Shown: positions 26,803-34,734 of the stretch, one piece after another
Layout: each line of letters starts with the position of its first letter
Numbering within the stretch: the stretch's first letter is position 1
Origin: Verrucomicrobiia bacterium
GTDB lineage: Bacteria > Verrucomicrobiota > Verrucomicrobiia > Limisphaerales > JAEYXS01
Direction: 5' to 3'
NCBI GenBank assembly: GCA_036405135.1
Contig: DASWYF010000026.1
Location: 1-59,568, forward strand
Length of the DNA stretch: 59,568 bases
Program-made: the position numbers and the translations under genes
Notes under the pieces: generated by a model
What the model was told of the DNA's origin: nothing
Database searches by the model: none
The model's input: only the letters and a program-made list of their open reading frames with translations

Positions 26803-27210
26803 CACGTTGAGTCAGGCGGTTGGTAAACCGCAAAACGGCCAGAAGTAAGCATGAGCCACCCGATACTGGCAAGTCTCCCTTTGGGGAACTTTTCCACAAC
26901 TACAACCGCCCTGCGCCTTTAAGCCATTAGACCTGAAATCTGAGACTTTCACCCCTTTGCCTGGAAAACCCCTCGGGCCCCGTGTCTACGAGGCTAAATT
27001 TGCCCCCCTTTTAAAACTGCAGGCCGCCTCCCATTCAGATGAAAAAGACCATTACTTCTCTGACGGCTTCGATATAGGTTCCGGAAAAATAGCGTGTTCC
27101 GGTTTCGTTGCATTTACTTCTGGATTATCCTCCATCGCCACACTTTCAACAAAGTCCATTGAATCCGTGCCAAATTCGTGGCATTTATGGGGCGCATCAG
27201 CATTTTTACT
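26803..27210. other. Divergent intergenic region
   Basis: About 400 bases between divergent genes with no supported coding sequence; plus-strand frames here lack motifs. It should contain the promoters of carB (minus) and of the LamG lipoprotein operon (plus), but no confident promoter elements were recognised. Confidence 0.45.
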
Positions 27211-28212
27211 ATGGATACTTGGTTTCATTCTTTCCGGCCGGTTCTGGCTTTGGCTTGCGCCACCTTGCTCACCTTTGGCTGCACAAGTCCGAAACAGGCG
27301 GGGTCTAAGTATTCGGAGAATGCGTTACGAGCAGCAGCGGGTTCACCGGACCCGCTGAAGCCGTTGCGTGAGTCGATGACGTTCGCGACGACTTTCGACA
27401 AGGGACTGGATGCGGAGTTCGCGAAGGGGGATGCGAAGCTATATCACGCGGCGAACAGCCGTGCGCGCAATACGAATGCCACGGCGGGTTTGCCGGAGGG
27501 TGAGGTGGTGAAGCGGGCGGAAGGGGCAGGACGTTTCGGTGCCGCGCTGGAGTTCACCAAGAAGATCAACCCAGTGGTGTTCTACAAAGGGCAGACGAAT
27601 ATCAATTACACGACAACGAACTGGAACGGCAGCGCTTCCTTCTGGATGCGGCTGGACCCGGACAAGGATCTGCAACCGGGGTATTGCGATCCGATCCAGT
27701 ATGTGGGGCAGATCTGGACGAACGGGGCGATGTTCGTGGAGTTCAGCAAGGATGAGACACCGCGCCATTTCCGCTTCGCCATCATGGCCAAGCATAACTT
27801 GTGGAATCCGAAGAATTTGAAGTGGGAGGAGATGCCCATGGGGGACCGTCCGATGGTGCAGGTGCAGAAGCCGCCGTTCAGCCGCGAGAAGTGGACGCAT
27901 GTGGTGTTCACGTTTGAGCATGCCAACACGGGTCGCAAGGATGGCATCGGCAAGCTGTATCTGGATGGCGAGTATGTGGGGAGCTTCGCGGGGTTTGAGA
28001 ATTCATTGTATTGGGATCCGGCACAAAGTGCTTTGAATCTCGGGCTGGCGTATGTGGGTTTTCTGGATGAGATCGTGCTGTTTGACCGTGCGTTGAATGC
28101 GGACGAGGTCAAGATGATGCATCATCTGCCAAATGGCGCTGCGGACCTGCTCTACCGGCATTCGATCATCGGCAAGCGCAAGTGGCTGACGAAGGACAAT
28201 CACCTAAAATGA
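27211..28212 (+). CDS. LamG/concanavalin A-like lipoprotein
   Basis: About 333 residues from the ATG at 27211; the lipobox LTFGC follows the hydrophobic stretch VLALACATLLTFGC, so a lipoprotein. The body is a LamG-like jelly roll: MTFATTFDKGLDAEFAKGD opens it, SASFWMRLDPDKDL, REKWTHVVFTFEH, GKLYLDGEYVGSF and VGFLDEIVLFDRALNADEV complete the pattern common in PVC surface proteins. It probably binds a glycan at the cell surface. The stop overlaps the start of the next gene (ATGA, 28209-28212). Confidence 0.88.
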   Translation: MDTWFHSFRPVLALACATLLTFGCTSPKQAGSKYSENALRAAAGSPDPLKPLRESMTFATTFDKGLDAEFAKGDAKLYHAANSRARNTNATAGLPEGEVVKRAEGAGRFGAALEFTKKINPVVFYKGQTNINYTTTNWNGSASFWMRLDPDKDLQPGYCDPIQYVGQIWTNGAMFVEFSKDETPRHFRFAIMAKHNLWNPKNLKWEEMPMGDRPMVQVQKPPFSREKWTHVVFTFEHANTGRKDGIGKLYLDGEYVGSFAGFENSLYWDPAQSALNLGLAYVGFLDEIVLFDRALNADEVKMMHHLPNGAADLLYRHSIIGKRKWLTKDNHLK

Positions 28213-28559
28213 ACCGTTTCTGGCGACAGTGGAACTTCAGCCTGATACTGCTGGTGGCGTATCTGGGCACGTTCCATCTGTGGCTGCGCCTGAATCCTAG
28301 TGGTGTGATGGCGTCGGGTTTGCTGATGGCAACGGTCTTGAGCGGGTTGCTGTGGCAGGCTTCGTTACGCGGATATTTCGCGAACAAGATCGATCTGGGC
28401 ATCCATGCGTCAGTAATCTTGGATATCGCACTGGAGGCGACGATCATCCCGATGCATGAGGGGCTGACGTTTTATGTCTGTGCAGCGGGCTTCGCAGTGA
28501 TCATCGGGGCGTATCGGGCGTGGTGCTTGCGCTCCCCTGCTCCATTGGCTGGCGCATGA
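28209..28559 (+). CDS. Small integral membrane protein
   Basis: 116 residues with four hydrophobic segments: about 9-26 (SLILLVAYLGTFHLWL), 34-52, 62-78 and 84-104. No known family recognised. Its start overlaps the lipoprotein stop and its own stop overlaps the antiporter start (ATGA at 28556-28559), so the three genes are translationally coupled. A partner or accessory role for the antiporter is possible but only inferred from the overlap. Confidence 0.75.
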   Translation: MNRFWRQWNFSLILLVAYLGTFHLWLRLNPSGVMASGLLMATVLSGLLWQASLRGYFANKIDLGIHASVILDIALEATIIPMHEGLTFYVCAAGFAVIIGAYRAWCLRSPAPLAGA

Positions 28560-30169
28560 AACGCGAGACGCTCATCTCGTGGGTGGCGTTTTTGCTGACG
28601 TTCCTCTGGTTGTTACTGCCGGATACGCGCAATTCGCTGGCGAGCCTTTGGCCGAGCATCTTGGCCATCGGGTTGGCGTTTCTCACCCGGAATATTTACA
28701 CCTCACTCTTTGCTGGCGCATTGGCCGGTGCGTTGCTGTTACATGGTGGCAATCCTTGCGCGGCGTTTCTGGAACTGTTCTCCAAGCATCTCATCACGTC
28801 ACTGAAAGACCCGTGGAATCTGAATGTGCTCATCTTCACGTTGATGATGGGCGGGCTGGTGGAATTGTTGCAGCGCAATGGCGGGACGACGGCCTTGGCG
28901 GAATGGTTTTTGGGTCGTGCCCACAGCAAACGCAAAGCGGGGATGGGTGCGTATCTGTTGGGTTGGGTGATCTTCATAGACGGTCTGGCGAACTCGATGC
29001 TGGTGGGCAAGGCCATGAGGCCGATCACGGACAAGGCTCGCATCTCGCGGGCGAAGCTGGCTTTCATCGTGGATTCGACATCCTCACCCATCGCCGGTCT
29101 CGCGGTCATCTCGACCTGGGTGGCGTATGAGCTTTCCGTGATCAAACAGGGTTTTGAGCAAACGCCGAATCTCGCGGCCGAGCAGGTACCTGCGGCGTTC
29201 ACGCTGTTGGTGCAGAGTTTGCCTTACCGGTTCTATAACTGGTTTCTGCTGTTGCTGGTATTTCTGGTGATCTGGTTGGGACGCGATATTGGGCCGATGG
29301 TGAAAGCGGAGCAGGAAGCGGCGGCTAAAGCGACCGAGGCGATGCCTGAGCCGATTGAAGTAAAAGCGGACAAGGTGGGATCGCGGCTGCACTTGGCGCT
29401 GGTGCCAATCGTGGTGCTGGTGCTGGGCGTGTTCGCGGGCTTGTTCATCCAAGGTGGTGGATTGGAGCGGGAACTGAGCGTGGACAGCCTTATCGCGGCC
29501 TTGGGCGCGGCGGATGCGGCGATCGTGTTTGTGTGGGTCACGGCATTCACTTGCTTGCTCACAATGATTCTTTCGGCGTTGCGGCCCACCGAGGAGATGA
29601 AGGAGGGCGTTATCCATGCGTTCTTTGAGGGGATGAAGCAGTTGTTTTTGCCGACGATGATTTTGGTGTTCGCGTGGGTGTTGAACAGCGTGATCAAGGA
29701 TTTGGGGGCGGCGAAGTTTCTGGCGAGTTTGCTAAGTGACCGGATGCCAGCGGGATTGTTGCCTGCGGTGGTGTTCATAACGGCATCGCTCATCTCGTTC
29801 AGCACGGGAACTTCTTGGGGCACTATGGCATTGGTGATGCCGCTGGCGATTCCTTTGGCGGTCACCCTGGGTGGAGCGCCGAATGCCTCCGTGGTGGTGG
29901 TAACGATCGGGGCGGTTTTAGCAGGCGCAGTGTTCGGGGATCATTGTTCGCCAATCAGTGATACGACGATCGTGTCCGCCTTTGCGAGTGATTGTGATGC
30001 CATGGAGCATGTGCGCACGCAGATGCCGTATGCATTGCTGGCGGCAGGGATAGGGCTGGTAGTTGGGTATCTGCCAACGGGGTTCGGTCTGACGCCGTGG
30101 CTGGCTTTAGTGCTGGGCGGGGCCTTGTGCTGGTTCGTGCTGTGGAAGAAGGGGACGGCGACACACTGA
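28556..30169 (+). CDS. NhaC-type Na+/H+ antiporter
   Basis: About 537 residues from the ATG at 28556, about 12 membrane segments. Typical NhaC/YuiF-type features: FTLMMGGLVELLQRNGG near residue 95, WVIFIDGLANSMLVGKAMRPITD (about 135-157), VDSTSSPIAGLAVISTW, SFSTGTSWGTMALVMPLAIPLA and GAVFGDHCSPISDTTIVS (about 460-477). The substrate could be Na+/H+ or another ion/acid exchange such as malate/lactate, as in MleN-like relatives. Last gene of the lipoprotein-membrane protein-antiporter operon. Confidence 0.9.
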   Translation: MKRETLISWVAFLLTFLWLLLPDTRNSLASLWPSILAIGLAFLTRNIYTSLFAGALAGALLLHGGNPCAAFLELFSKHLITSLKDPWNLNVLIFTLMMGGLVELLQRNGGTTALAEWFLGRAHSKRKAGMGAYLLGWVIFIDGLANSMLVGKAMRPITDKARISRAKLAFIVDSTSSPIAGLAVISTWVAYELSVIKQGFEQTPNLAAEQVPAAFTLLVQSLPYRFYNWFLLLLVFLVIWLGRDIGPMVKAEQEAAAKATEAMPEPIEVKADKVGSRLHLALVPIVVLVLGVFAGLFIQGGGLERELSVDSLIAALGAADAAIVFVWVTAFTCLLTMILSALRPTEEMKEGVIHAFFEGMKQLFLPTMILVFAWVLNSVIKDLGAAKFLASLLSDRMPAGLLPAVVFITASLISFSTGTSWGTMALVMPLAIPLAVTLGGAPNASVVVVTIGAVLAGAVFGDHCSPISDTTIVSAFASDCDAMEHVRTQMPYALLAAGIGLVVGYLPTGFGLTPWLALVLGGALCWFVLWKKGTATH

Positions 30170-30176
30170 GCAAACT

Positions 30177-30614
30177 TCACGGTTTGCGTTTGGGTGATTT
30201 GCTTTTGGCTTTTGGCTGCGGGACGAGCAGACGCAGACGGCGGGTGGTTTCGTCCCGGTCAATGCGGCTGGCGGCGACGTCCAAGACTAAGGTTTCCCAT
30301 TCGTCACTATCTGGAGCGGGTTCGACCTCATTCAAGCGCAAGAAGACGATGGCTGCAGCCATGGCGGCTCTTTTGTTGCCATCAAGAAAAGGATGGTTCT
30401 TGCAGATGTAATAAAGGTAGGCAGCAGCCACTTCTTCCAAGTCAGTGTAAGGAGACTTGCCGCCGAAACTGGCTTGAGGCGTAGCAATGGCTGAAGCCAA
30501 TAAACCGGGTTCACGAATGCCACCCATGCCACCATGTGCTTCCAGAACGGAGGCATGGATTTCTTTGAGTATCTCAACCGTCAGATGGAAACAATTGTCC
30601 GGAAAGGGATTCAC
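30177..30614 (-). CDS. Death-on-curing (Doc) family toxin
   Basis: 145 residues with the Fic/Doc fold. The core motif reads HPFLDGNKRAA, the Doc variant of HPFx(D/E)GN(G/K)R. Other Doc landmarks are VEILKEIHASVLEAHGG, IREPGLLASAIATPQASF and EEVAAAYLYYICKNHPF. Doc phosphorylates elongation factor Tu and stops translation. A basic 15-residue tail (PKAKSKSPKRKP) is extra. The antitoxin gene overlaps its start by 4 bases upstream. The toxin stop lies only 8 bases from the convergent antiporter stop. Confidence 0.9.
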   Translation of the reverse strand: MNPFPDNCFHLTVEILKEIHASVLEAHGGMGGIREPGLLASAIATPQASFGGKSPYTDLEEVAAAYLYYICKNHPFLDGNKRAAMAAAIVFLRLNEVEPAPDSDEWETLVLDVAASRIDRDETTRRLRLLVPQPKAKSKSPKRKP

Positions 30615-30835
30615 GCCAGTTTCTTAAGCGTTTTCTGATAATCCTTCACCGTCTGGCGGATGGTGGCCTTTATTTTCTCGGGCGAAGGCCGGGGATTCAA
30701 AGGAGTCAGGATCAGATTCCCATCATGCAAGGTCACATTCACCTGATCGCCGGTCTTGAGGTGGGCCATGTCCATGAGGGTGGCGTCGAAGATGATGCCG
30801 TTGGAGTTGCCGATCTTGGTTATGGTTTTGACCAT
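30611..30835 (-). CDS. AbrB/MazE-type antitoxin
   Basis: 74 residues. The N-terminal SpoVT/AbrB-like swapped-hairpin domain shows KTITKIGNSNGIIFDATLMDMAHLKTGDQVNVTLHDGNLILTP in register with MazE/AbrB proteins; the C-terminal part (IKATIRQTVKDYQKTLKKLA) is the toxin-wrapping tail expected to neutralise Doc. Its last bases overlap the toxin start (ATGA). It probably represses its own promoter through the palindrome at 30839-30855. Doc is classically paired with Phd; an AbrB-type partner is a known alternative. Confidence 0.9.
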   Translation of the reverse strand: MVKTITKIGNSNGIIFDATLMDMAHLKTGDQVNVTLHDGNLILTPLNPRPSPEKIKATIRQTVKDYQKTLKKLA

Positions 30836-30838
30836 GAT

Positions 30839-30855
30839 GTTAAACTAAGTTTAAC
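30839..30855. promoter_or_regulatory. Candidate operator of the toxin-antitoxin operon
   Basis: Perfect inverted repeat GTTAAACTAAGTTTAAC, 7-bp arms and 3-base centre, starting 4 bases before the antitoxin start codon. Position and symmetry fit an autoregulatory operator bound by the AbrB-type antitoxin; this is inferred, not shown. Confidence 0.55.
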
Positions 30856-30988
30856 AGGAAGAACGCGCAACCGGAAAGTGAACGGTAATTAAAAGCTTGC
30901 GGGGCAAGGGGTAGAGGGCTATTTCGAGGGGCAGAATTCAACCACAAAGAGAGTTCCAAATCCTATAAACCCGTTATCGCATCATCGC

Positions 30989-31426
30989 ATGAAGACACGT
31001 GTATCCTACTTGGCCGCCCTGATCGCGGGCGTGCTGTTTATCGCCGCTCCGTTTCAAGCCACTGCCCAGGAAAACAAGGAAAAGCCGAAGGCTGAGGGCA
31101 AAGAGAAGAAGGAAGGCGAGAAGCCCAAGCGCGAGACGTATCCGTATCAAGGCAAGGTGAAGGCCTCCGACAAGACGGCGATGACGCTCACCTTGGAAGG
31201 CAAAGAAAAGGAACGCGTCATCACGGTGACCTCCGAAACCAAGATTACCAAAGAAGGCAAACCCGCCACGTTTGGCGACATCCCGGCCGGCGAGACGGTT
31301 CGCGGTCAGGTGAAGAAGACGGCGGATGGCAAGGAAAGCGCCACCTCGGTGTTCATCGGGCCAGCCCCGGAGAAGAAGGGCGGTGAAAAGAAGGGCAAGG
31401 GCGACGAGAAGAAGAAGAAGGAGTAA
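30989..31426 (+). CDS. Exported lysine/glutamate-rich protein
   Basis: 145 residues. Signal peptide MKTRVSYLAALIAGVLFIAAPFQATAQ, cut likely after ATA or TAQ. The mature protein has a charged K/E-rich segment (28-50), a small beta-rich domain YQGKVKASDKTAMTLTLEGKEKERVITVTSETKITKEGKPATFGDI (about 53-100) resembling DUF5666-type OB-like domains, and a strongly basic tail KKGGEKKGKGDEKKKKE. Probably periplasmic or surface located. Followed by a clear terminator at 31453. Confidence 0.8.
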   Translation: MKTRVSYLAALIAGVLFIAAPFQATAQENKEKPKAEGKEKKEGEKPKRETYPYQGKVKASDKTAMTLTLEGKEKERVITVTSETKITKEGKPATFGDIPAGETVRGQVKKTADGKESATSVFIGPAPEKKGGEKKGKGDEKKKKE

Positions 31427-31452
31427 GCCCGCTAACCAAGATTATCCCCGGT

Positions 31453-31479
31453 AAAGCAGGCCTGCGGGCCTGCTTTTTT
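31453..31479 (+). terminator. Rho-independent terminator
   Basis: AAAGCAGGCC (31453-31462), loop TGCG, GGCCTGCTTT (31467-31476) and a T-run. It lies 27 bases after the stop of the lysine-rich protein gene. Confidence 0.85.
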
Positions 31480-31694
31480 GTGTCAGCAGAAGACCGGCTC
31501 CCTTTCCGGCTGGGATTTTCTGGGGAATGGCGAAAACCTGGCCATAAGTTTTTGTGCGTCGCTCTGTTCTTGCCGCAGAATGCCAACTGTCAATCTGCTT
31601 GCATGGTCCACTTCATCTCTTTCCGCCACTGGACCAGATGCAATAGAATCTTCACCACAGCGCTAATTATTTCAGAGCGGGTCATGGCCGAGTT
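31480..31694. other. Intergenic, no feature seen
   Basis: Between a terminator and the 3' end of a convergent gene. No motif-bearing frame. Confidence 0.4.
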
Positions 31695-33326
31695 CTACGT
31701 TTGCTCCCTCGGCCCGTTCAACATCCGCCCGATCCACGTATAGCGCACCATGTAATGATAGCTCACCAGTAACACTGCAGTGGTGGAAATGCAGAGGAAG
31801 GTGAACTTCACGAGGGCAGGCCCTGGCCAGTCGCGGATCAGCCATTGCGCCACAAACATCAATGGCAGATGCGCCAGATACAGCCAATACGCCGAGTCTG
31901 AGATGTAGCGCCAGCGCGGACTCTCACCGTGAAACTTCGCACGGAACAATCCCATGCAAGCAAAAGACATCCCCCACGCATAAACCACCTGCAAGATGTT
32001 CGCCCAGGGCCGATACCATTCCGGCGACATCAGCCGATCGCGAAAACCCAACGCGCCCGTAGTCATCTCCAAACCCAATGGAAAGATCACCACCAACAGC
32101 ACCGGCAAAGTCCATCTCCATCCTTGTCCCACATGATCTGCCGGACCTTCGCGATCATAGTAGAGCGCGCCGAAACCGAAGAACACCGCGTAATATGCCA
32201 GCACATGCGGCATCGGGAGCAAGCCTATCGCGGTATCTGGCCCGAACACCGTGGCCATGCCGCTCATAAAAAATTGAGGCAATAAAGTAAGCGGTATCAC
32301 CCAAAGGTAACGCGCGGGCGAGATCACCGCCCAGGCAGGCAGGCCCTGCCATTGCCAGCGGGCGGCCAGCCACGCATACACCGCGAAAAGTCCGACCAAC
32401 CAGCAGAGAAACCAGAGAAACCACAAGTGGTGAAAGAAAGGAACCAAGGTCAGCAGGCTGATGATTTCAGCCAGCTTTTTGCGGCCGGAGTCACTGAAAC
32501 GCTTTTCCCCGCCGTGAGCCACGAAATGCGCCTCCGCCTTTGCCCGTCCGCTCATCACCGTTTCTCTATCCAGCCACACTTGCCACGCAGAGATGGTCAC
32601 GATCGTTTTGCCCCAATCAGTGAGCAAGATTTCCTGGGCGGTCTGACCATGATGGTTCTTTTGATTCCGGTCGGCACCTTTCTCCAGGAGCAGTTTCACC
32701 GCGTCATGACGGCCCAAGAGTGAAGCGATGTGCAAAGAACTGCCACCGTCCCGGTTTTTCAAATTCACATCCGCGCCCTTTTGGATGAGCAGTTTCATCA
32801 CCTCCAGCCGGTTGTGCATGGTGGCCGCTGACAGCGCGGAGATTCCCCACGTGGGATGCATGACATTTGCATCGGTCCCATTGGACAGATGAATCCCTAC
32901 TTTCGTCTCCTGGCCTTCGATAACCGCCGCCCAATAATGAGTCTCGAGATTCGCGGTCTGACGTTTGCCGACTGCCGCCACGAATATCAACGCCGCCCAC
33001 GTCAACGGCACGATGGTGATCAAACCCACCAGACAGGGCTTGCCGATCCGTTGCCAGCGTTGCTTGAGCAGTTCCCGCAACCCGCGCTTGCGCCACAGCA
33101 TGGCCGTGAAGTAACCGCTGATCAGAAAAAACAGCGGCATGCGAAACCCATGCACCGCCGTGATGAGCAGTCCAAATACCGGATGGCTGCTGTTATCCTC
33201 CACGACCCAGATGCCCGGCAGAAACGAAAGCGCAGCGTGCAGCGCAATGCCCAGCAGCATCGCCACCGCGCGCAAGGCATCGAGATCATGCCGCCGGGTG
33301 GTGGTCGGTTCAGGCGATGATGTCAT
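31695..33326 (-). CDS. Membrane acyltransferase (family 3 / OpgC-like) with inserted ankyrin repeats
   Basis: About 543 residues from the ATG at 33326. Acyltransferase_3 features: RRHDLDALRAVAMLLGIALHA at the start with the catalytic-type His, GFRMPLFFLISGYFTAMLWRKRG (about 60-82), then more membrane helices from about 290 to the end, finishing SAYWLYLAHLPLMFV. Between the third and fourth helices (about 131-240) lie three ankyrin repeats: GISALSAATMHNRLEVMKLLIQKGADVN and GGSSLHIASLLGRHDAVKLLLEKGADRN are clear. Such enzymes transfer acyl groups to glycans from the inner membrane. The ankyrin insertion is unusual and would face the soluble side between two helices. Start overlaps the DUF1501 gene by 17 bases. 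Confidence 0.88.
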   Translation of the reverse strand: MTSSPEPTTTRRHDLDALRAVAMLLGIALHAALSFLPGIWVVEDNSSHPVFGLLITAVHGFRMPLFFLISGYFTAMLWRKRGLRELLKQRWQRIGKPCLVGLITIVPLTWAALIFVAAVGKRQTANLETHYWAAVIEGQETKVGIHLSNGTDANVMHPTWGISALSAATMHNRLEVMKLLIQKGADVNLKNRDGGSSLHIASLLGRHDAVKLLLEKGADRNQKNHHGQTAQEILLTDWGKTIVTISAWQVWLDRETVMSGRAKAEAHFVAHGGEKRFSDSGRKKLAEIISLLTLVPFFHHLWFLWFLCWLVGLFAVYAWLAARWQWQGLPAWAVISPARYLWVIPLTLLPQFFMSGMATVFGPDTAIGLLPMPHVLAYYAVFFGFGALYYDREGPADHVGQGWRWTLPVLLVVIFPLGLEMTTGALGFRDRLMSPEWYRPWANILQVVYAWGMSFACMGLFRAKFHGESPRWRYISDSAYWLYLAHLPLMFVAQWLIRDWPGPALVKFTFLCISTTAVLLVSYHYMVRYTWIGRMLNGPREQT

Positions 33327-34734
33327 GCACCACGTTCCCAAACACATCTGTCAGGCGATAATCCCGTCCGCCATGCCGGTAGGTCAGCGCCTCGTGATTG
33401 ATGCCCAGCAGGTGCAAGATGGTCGCGTGAAAATCATGCACATGCACCTTGTTCTCCACCACCGTAGAAGCGATCTCATCCGTGGCTCCGTAGCTAATGC
33501 CGCCTTTCACACCTCCGCCTGCAAGCCATGAGCTGAAACACGCGCTGTGATGCCCGCGACCTTTGGTGCCATCCACGCCCGGAGTGCGACCAAACTCCGT
33601 AGTCCACACCACCAGCGTATCCTCCAGCATTCCCCGCGCCTTCAAGTCCGCCAGCAATCCGGCGATCGGCTGGTCGATATTCTTCGCATGGATCGCATGC
33701 TCCGCCATATCACCGTGCTGATCCCAGTTCTTGCTGCTGCTGCCATCCACGATCTCGATGAAGCGCACTCCTTTCTCTGCCAAGCGCCGCGCTGTCAGAC
33801 ATTGCCAGCCGAAACCTTCCGTCTGCCCGCGGTTCAATCCATAGAGCGCCAGTGTAGCATCACTCTCCTTGTCGAAATTGAACACATCCCGCGCATCCGT
33901 CTGCATGTGGAACGCCGTCTCAAATGTCCGGATACGCGCGGCCAGATCGCTGTCGTTCGCGCGTGCTGAGAGGTGCCGGTTGTTCAGCACATCCGCCAGT
34001 TCCAACTCCATTTCCTGCAAACCATTCTGACGCGTGCGCCGGTCCAGATTTGGAATCGGCTCTTTGCCGCCGATGACACGCACGCCTTGGTGATATGCAG
34101 GCAGGAAATCGTTATTAAAAATTTGTGTGCCTGCATAAGGCATCTGCGGAGCCAGCGCCACGAACGAGGGCAAGTTCCCGTTCATCGTGCCCAGCCCATA
34201 GCTTACCCAGGAACCGATGCTCGGCCGTGAGAAAAAGAAGGAACCTGTGTGGATGCCCAGAGTGGCGTTATAATGCTCGTTGTCGTCCCCCTTCATGGAG
34301 CGGATCACGCAGATGTCATCCATGCACTCGCGCAGATGCGGGAAGAGATCACTGACCATCGTGCCGCATTTGCCGCCCGGTTTGAAATCCCACAACGGCT
34401 TGAGCAATACGCGCTGCTGATTCGAGAGGCCGCCGCCCACACCTGTCTTCTTACCGTCCGCCTTGAACAGTTCCGGCTTTGGGTCAAACGTGTCCATCTG
34501 CGACACGCCACCATTCGAGAAGATGAAGATCACCCGCTTGGCTGTGGCCGGAAAAGGTGAAGGCTTCGGTGCCAGTGGATCGCCTGCTGCTGATGCCCCG
34601 CACAGCTCCGAAATGATCCCAGGCATCAACAGCGAACCGCCCACCAGCGAGTGCAGAAAGGCACGACGGGATTTCACGGGCGTGTTCATGCTCGCAGCAT
34701 GCCTCGGAAGAATCTGTTTCGGCAAGTTGTTCAT
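33310..34734 (-). CDS. DUF1501 domain protein (Tat-exported)
   Basis: 474 residues. Start at 34734 chosen because it overlaps the upstream stop as ATGA; ATG 34689 (MNTPVKSRRAFLHSL) would give a more standard Tat signal with SRRAFLHSLVGG. The alkaline-phosphatase/sulfatase-like DUF1501 core shows RVIFIFSNGGVSQMDTFDPKP, GPSW-like spacing with GSWVSYGLGT, FIEIVDGSSSKNWDQHG and LVVWTTEFGRTPGVDG followed by GRGHHSACFSSWLAGGGVKGG. In PVC bacteria these are normally paired with DUF1549/DUF1553 proteins; here an unknown membrane protein gene lies between the two. Function unknown, probably periplasmic. Confidence 0.92.
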   Translation of the reverse strand: MNNLPKQILPRHAASMNTPVKSRRAFLHSLVGGSLLMPGIISELCGASAAGDPLAPKPSPFPATAKRVIFIFSNGGVSQMDTFDPKPELFKADGKKTGVGGGLSNQQRVLLKPLWDFKPGGKCGTMVSDLFPHLRECMDDICVIRSMKGDDNEHYNATLGIHTGSFFFSRPSIGSWVSYGLGTMNGNLPSFVALAPQMPYAGTQIFNNDFLPAYHQGVRVIGGKEPIPNLDRRTRQNGLQEMELELADVLNNRHLSARANDSDLAARIRTFETAFHMQTDARDVFNFDKESDATLALYGLNRGQTEGFGWQCLTARRLAEKGVRFIEIVDGSSSKNWDQHGDMAEHAIHAKNIDQPIAGLLADLKARGMLEDTLVVWTTEFGRTPGVDGTKGRGHHSACFSSWLAGGGVKGGISYGATDEIASTVVENKVHVHDFHATILHLLGINHEALTYRHGGRDYRLTDVFGNVVHDIIA

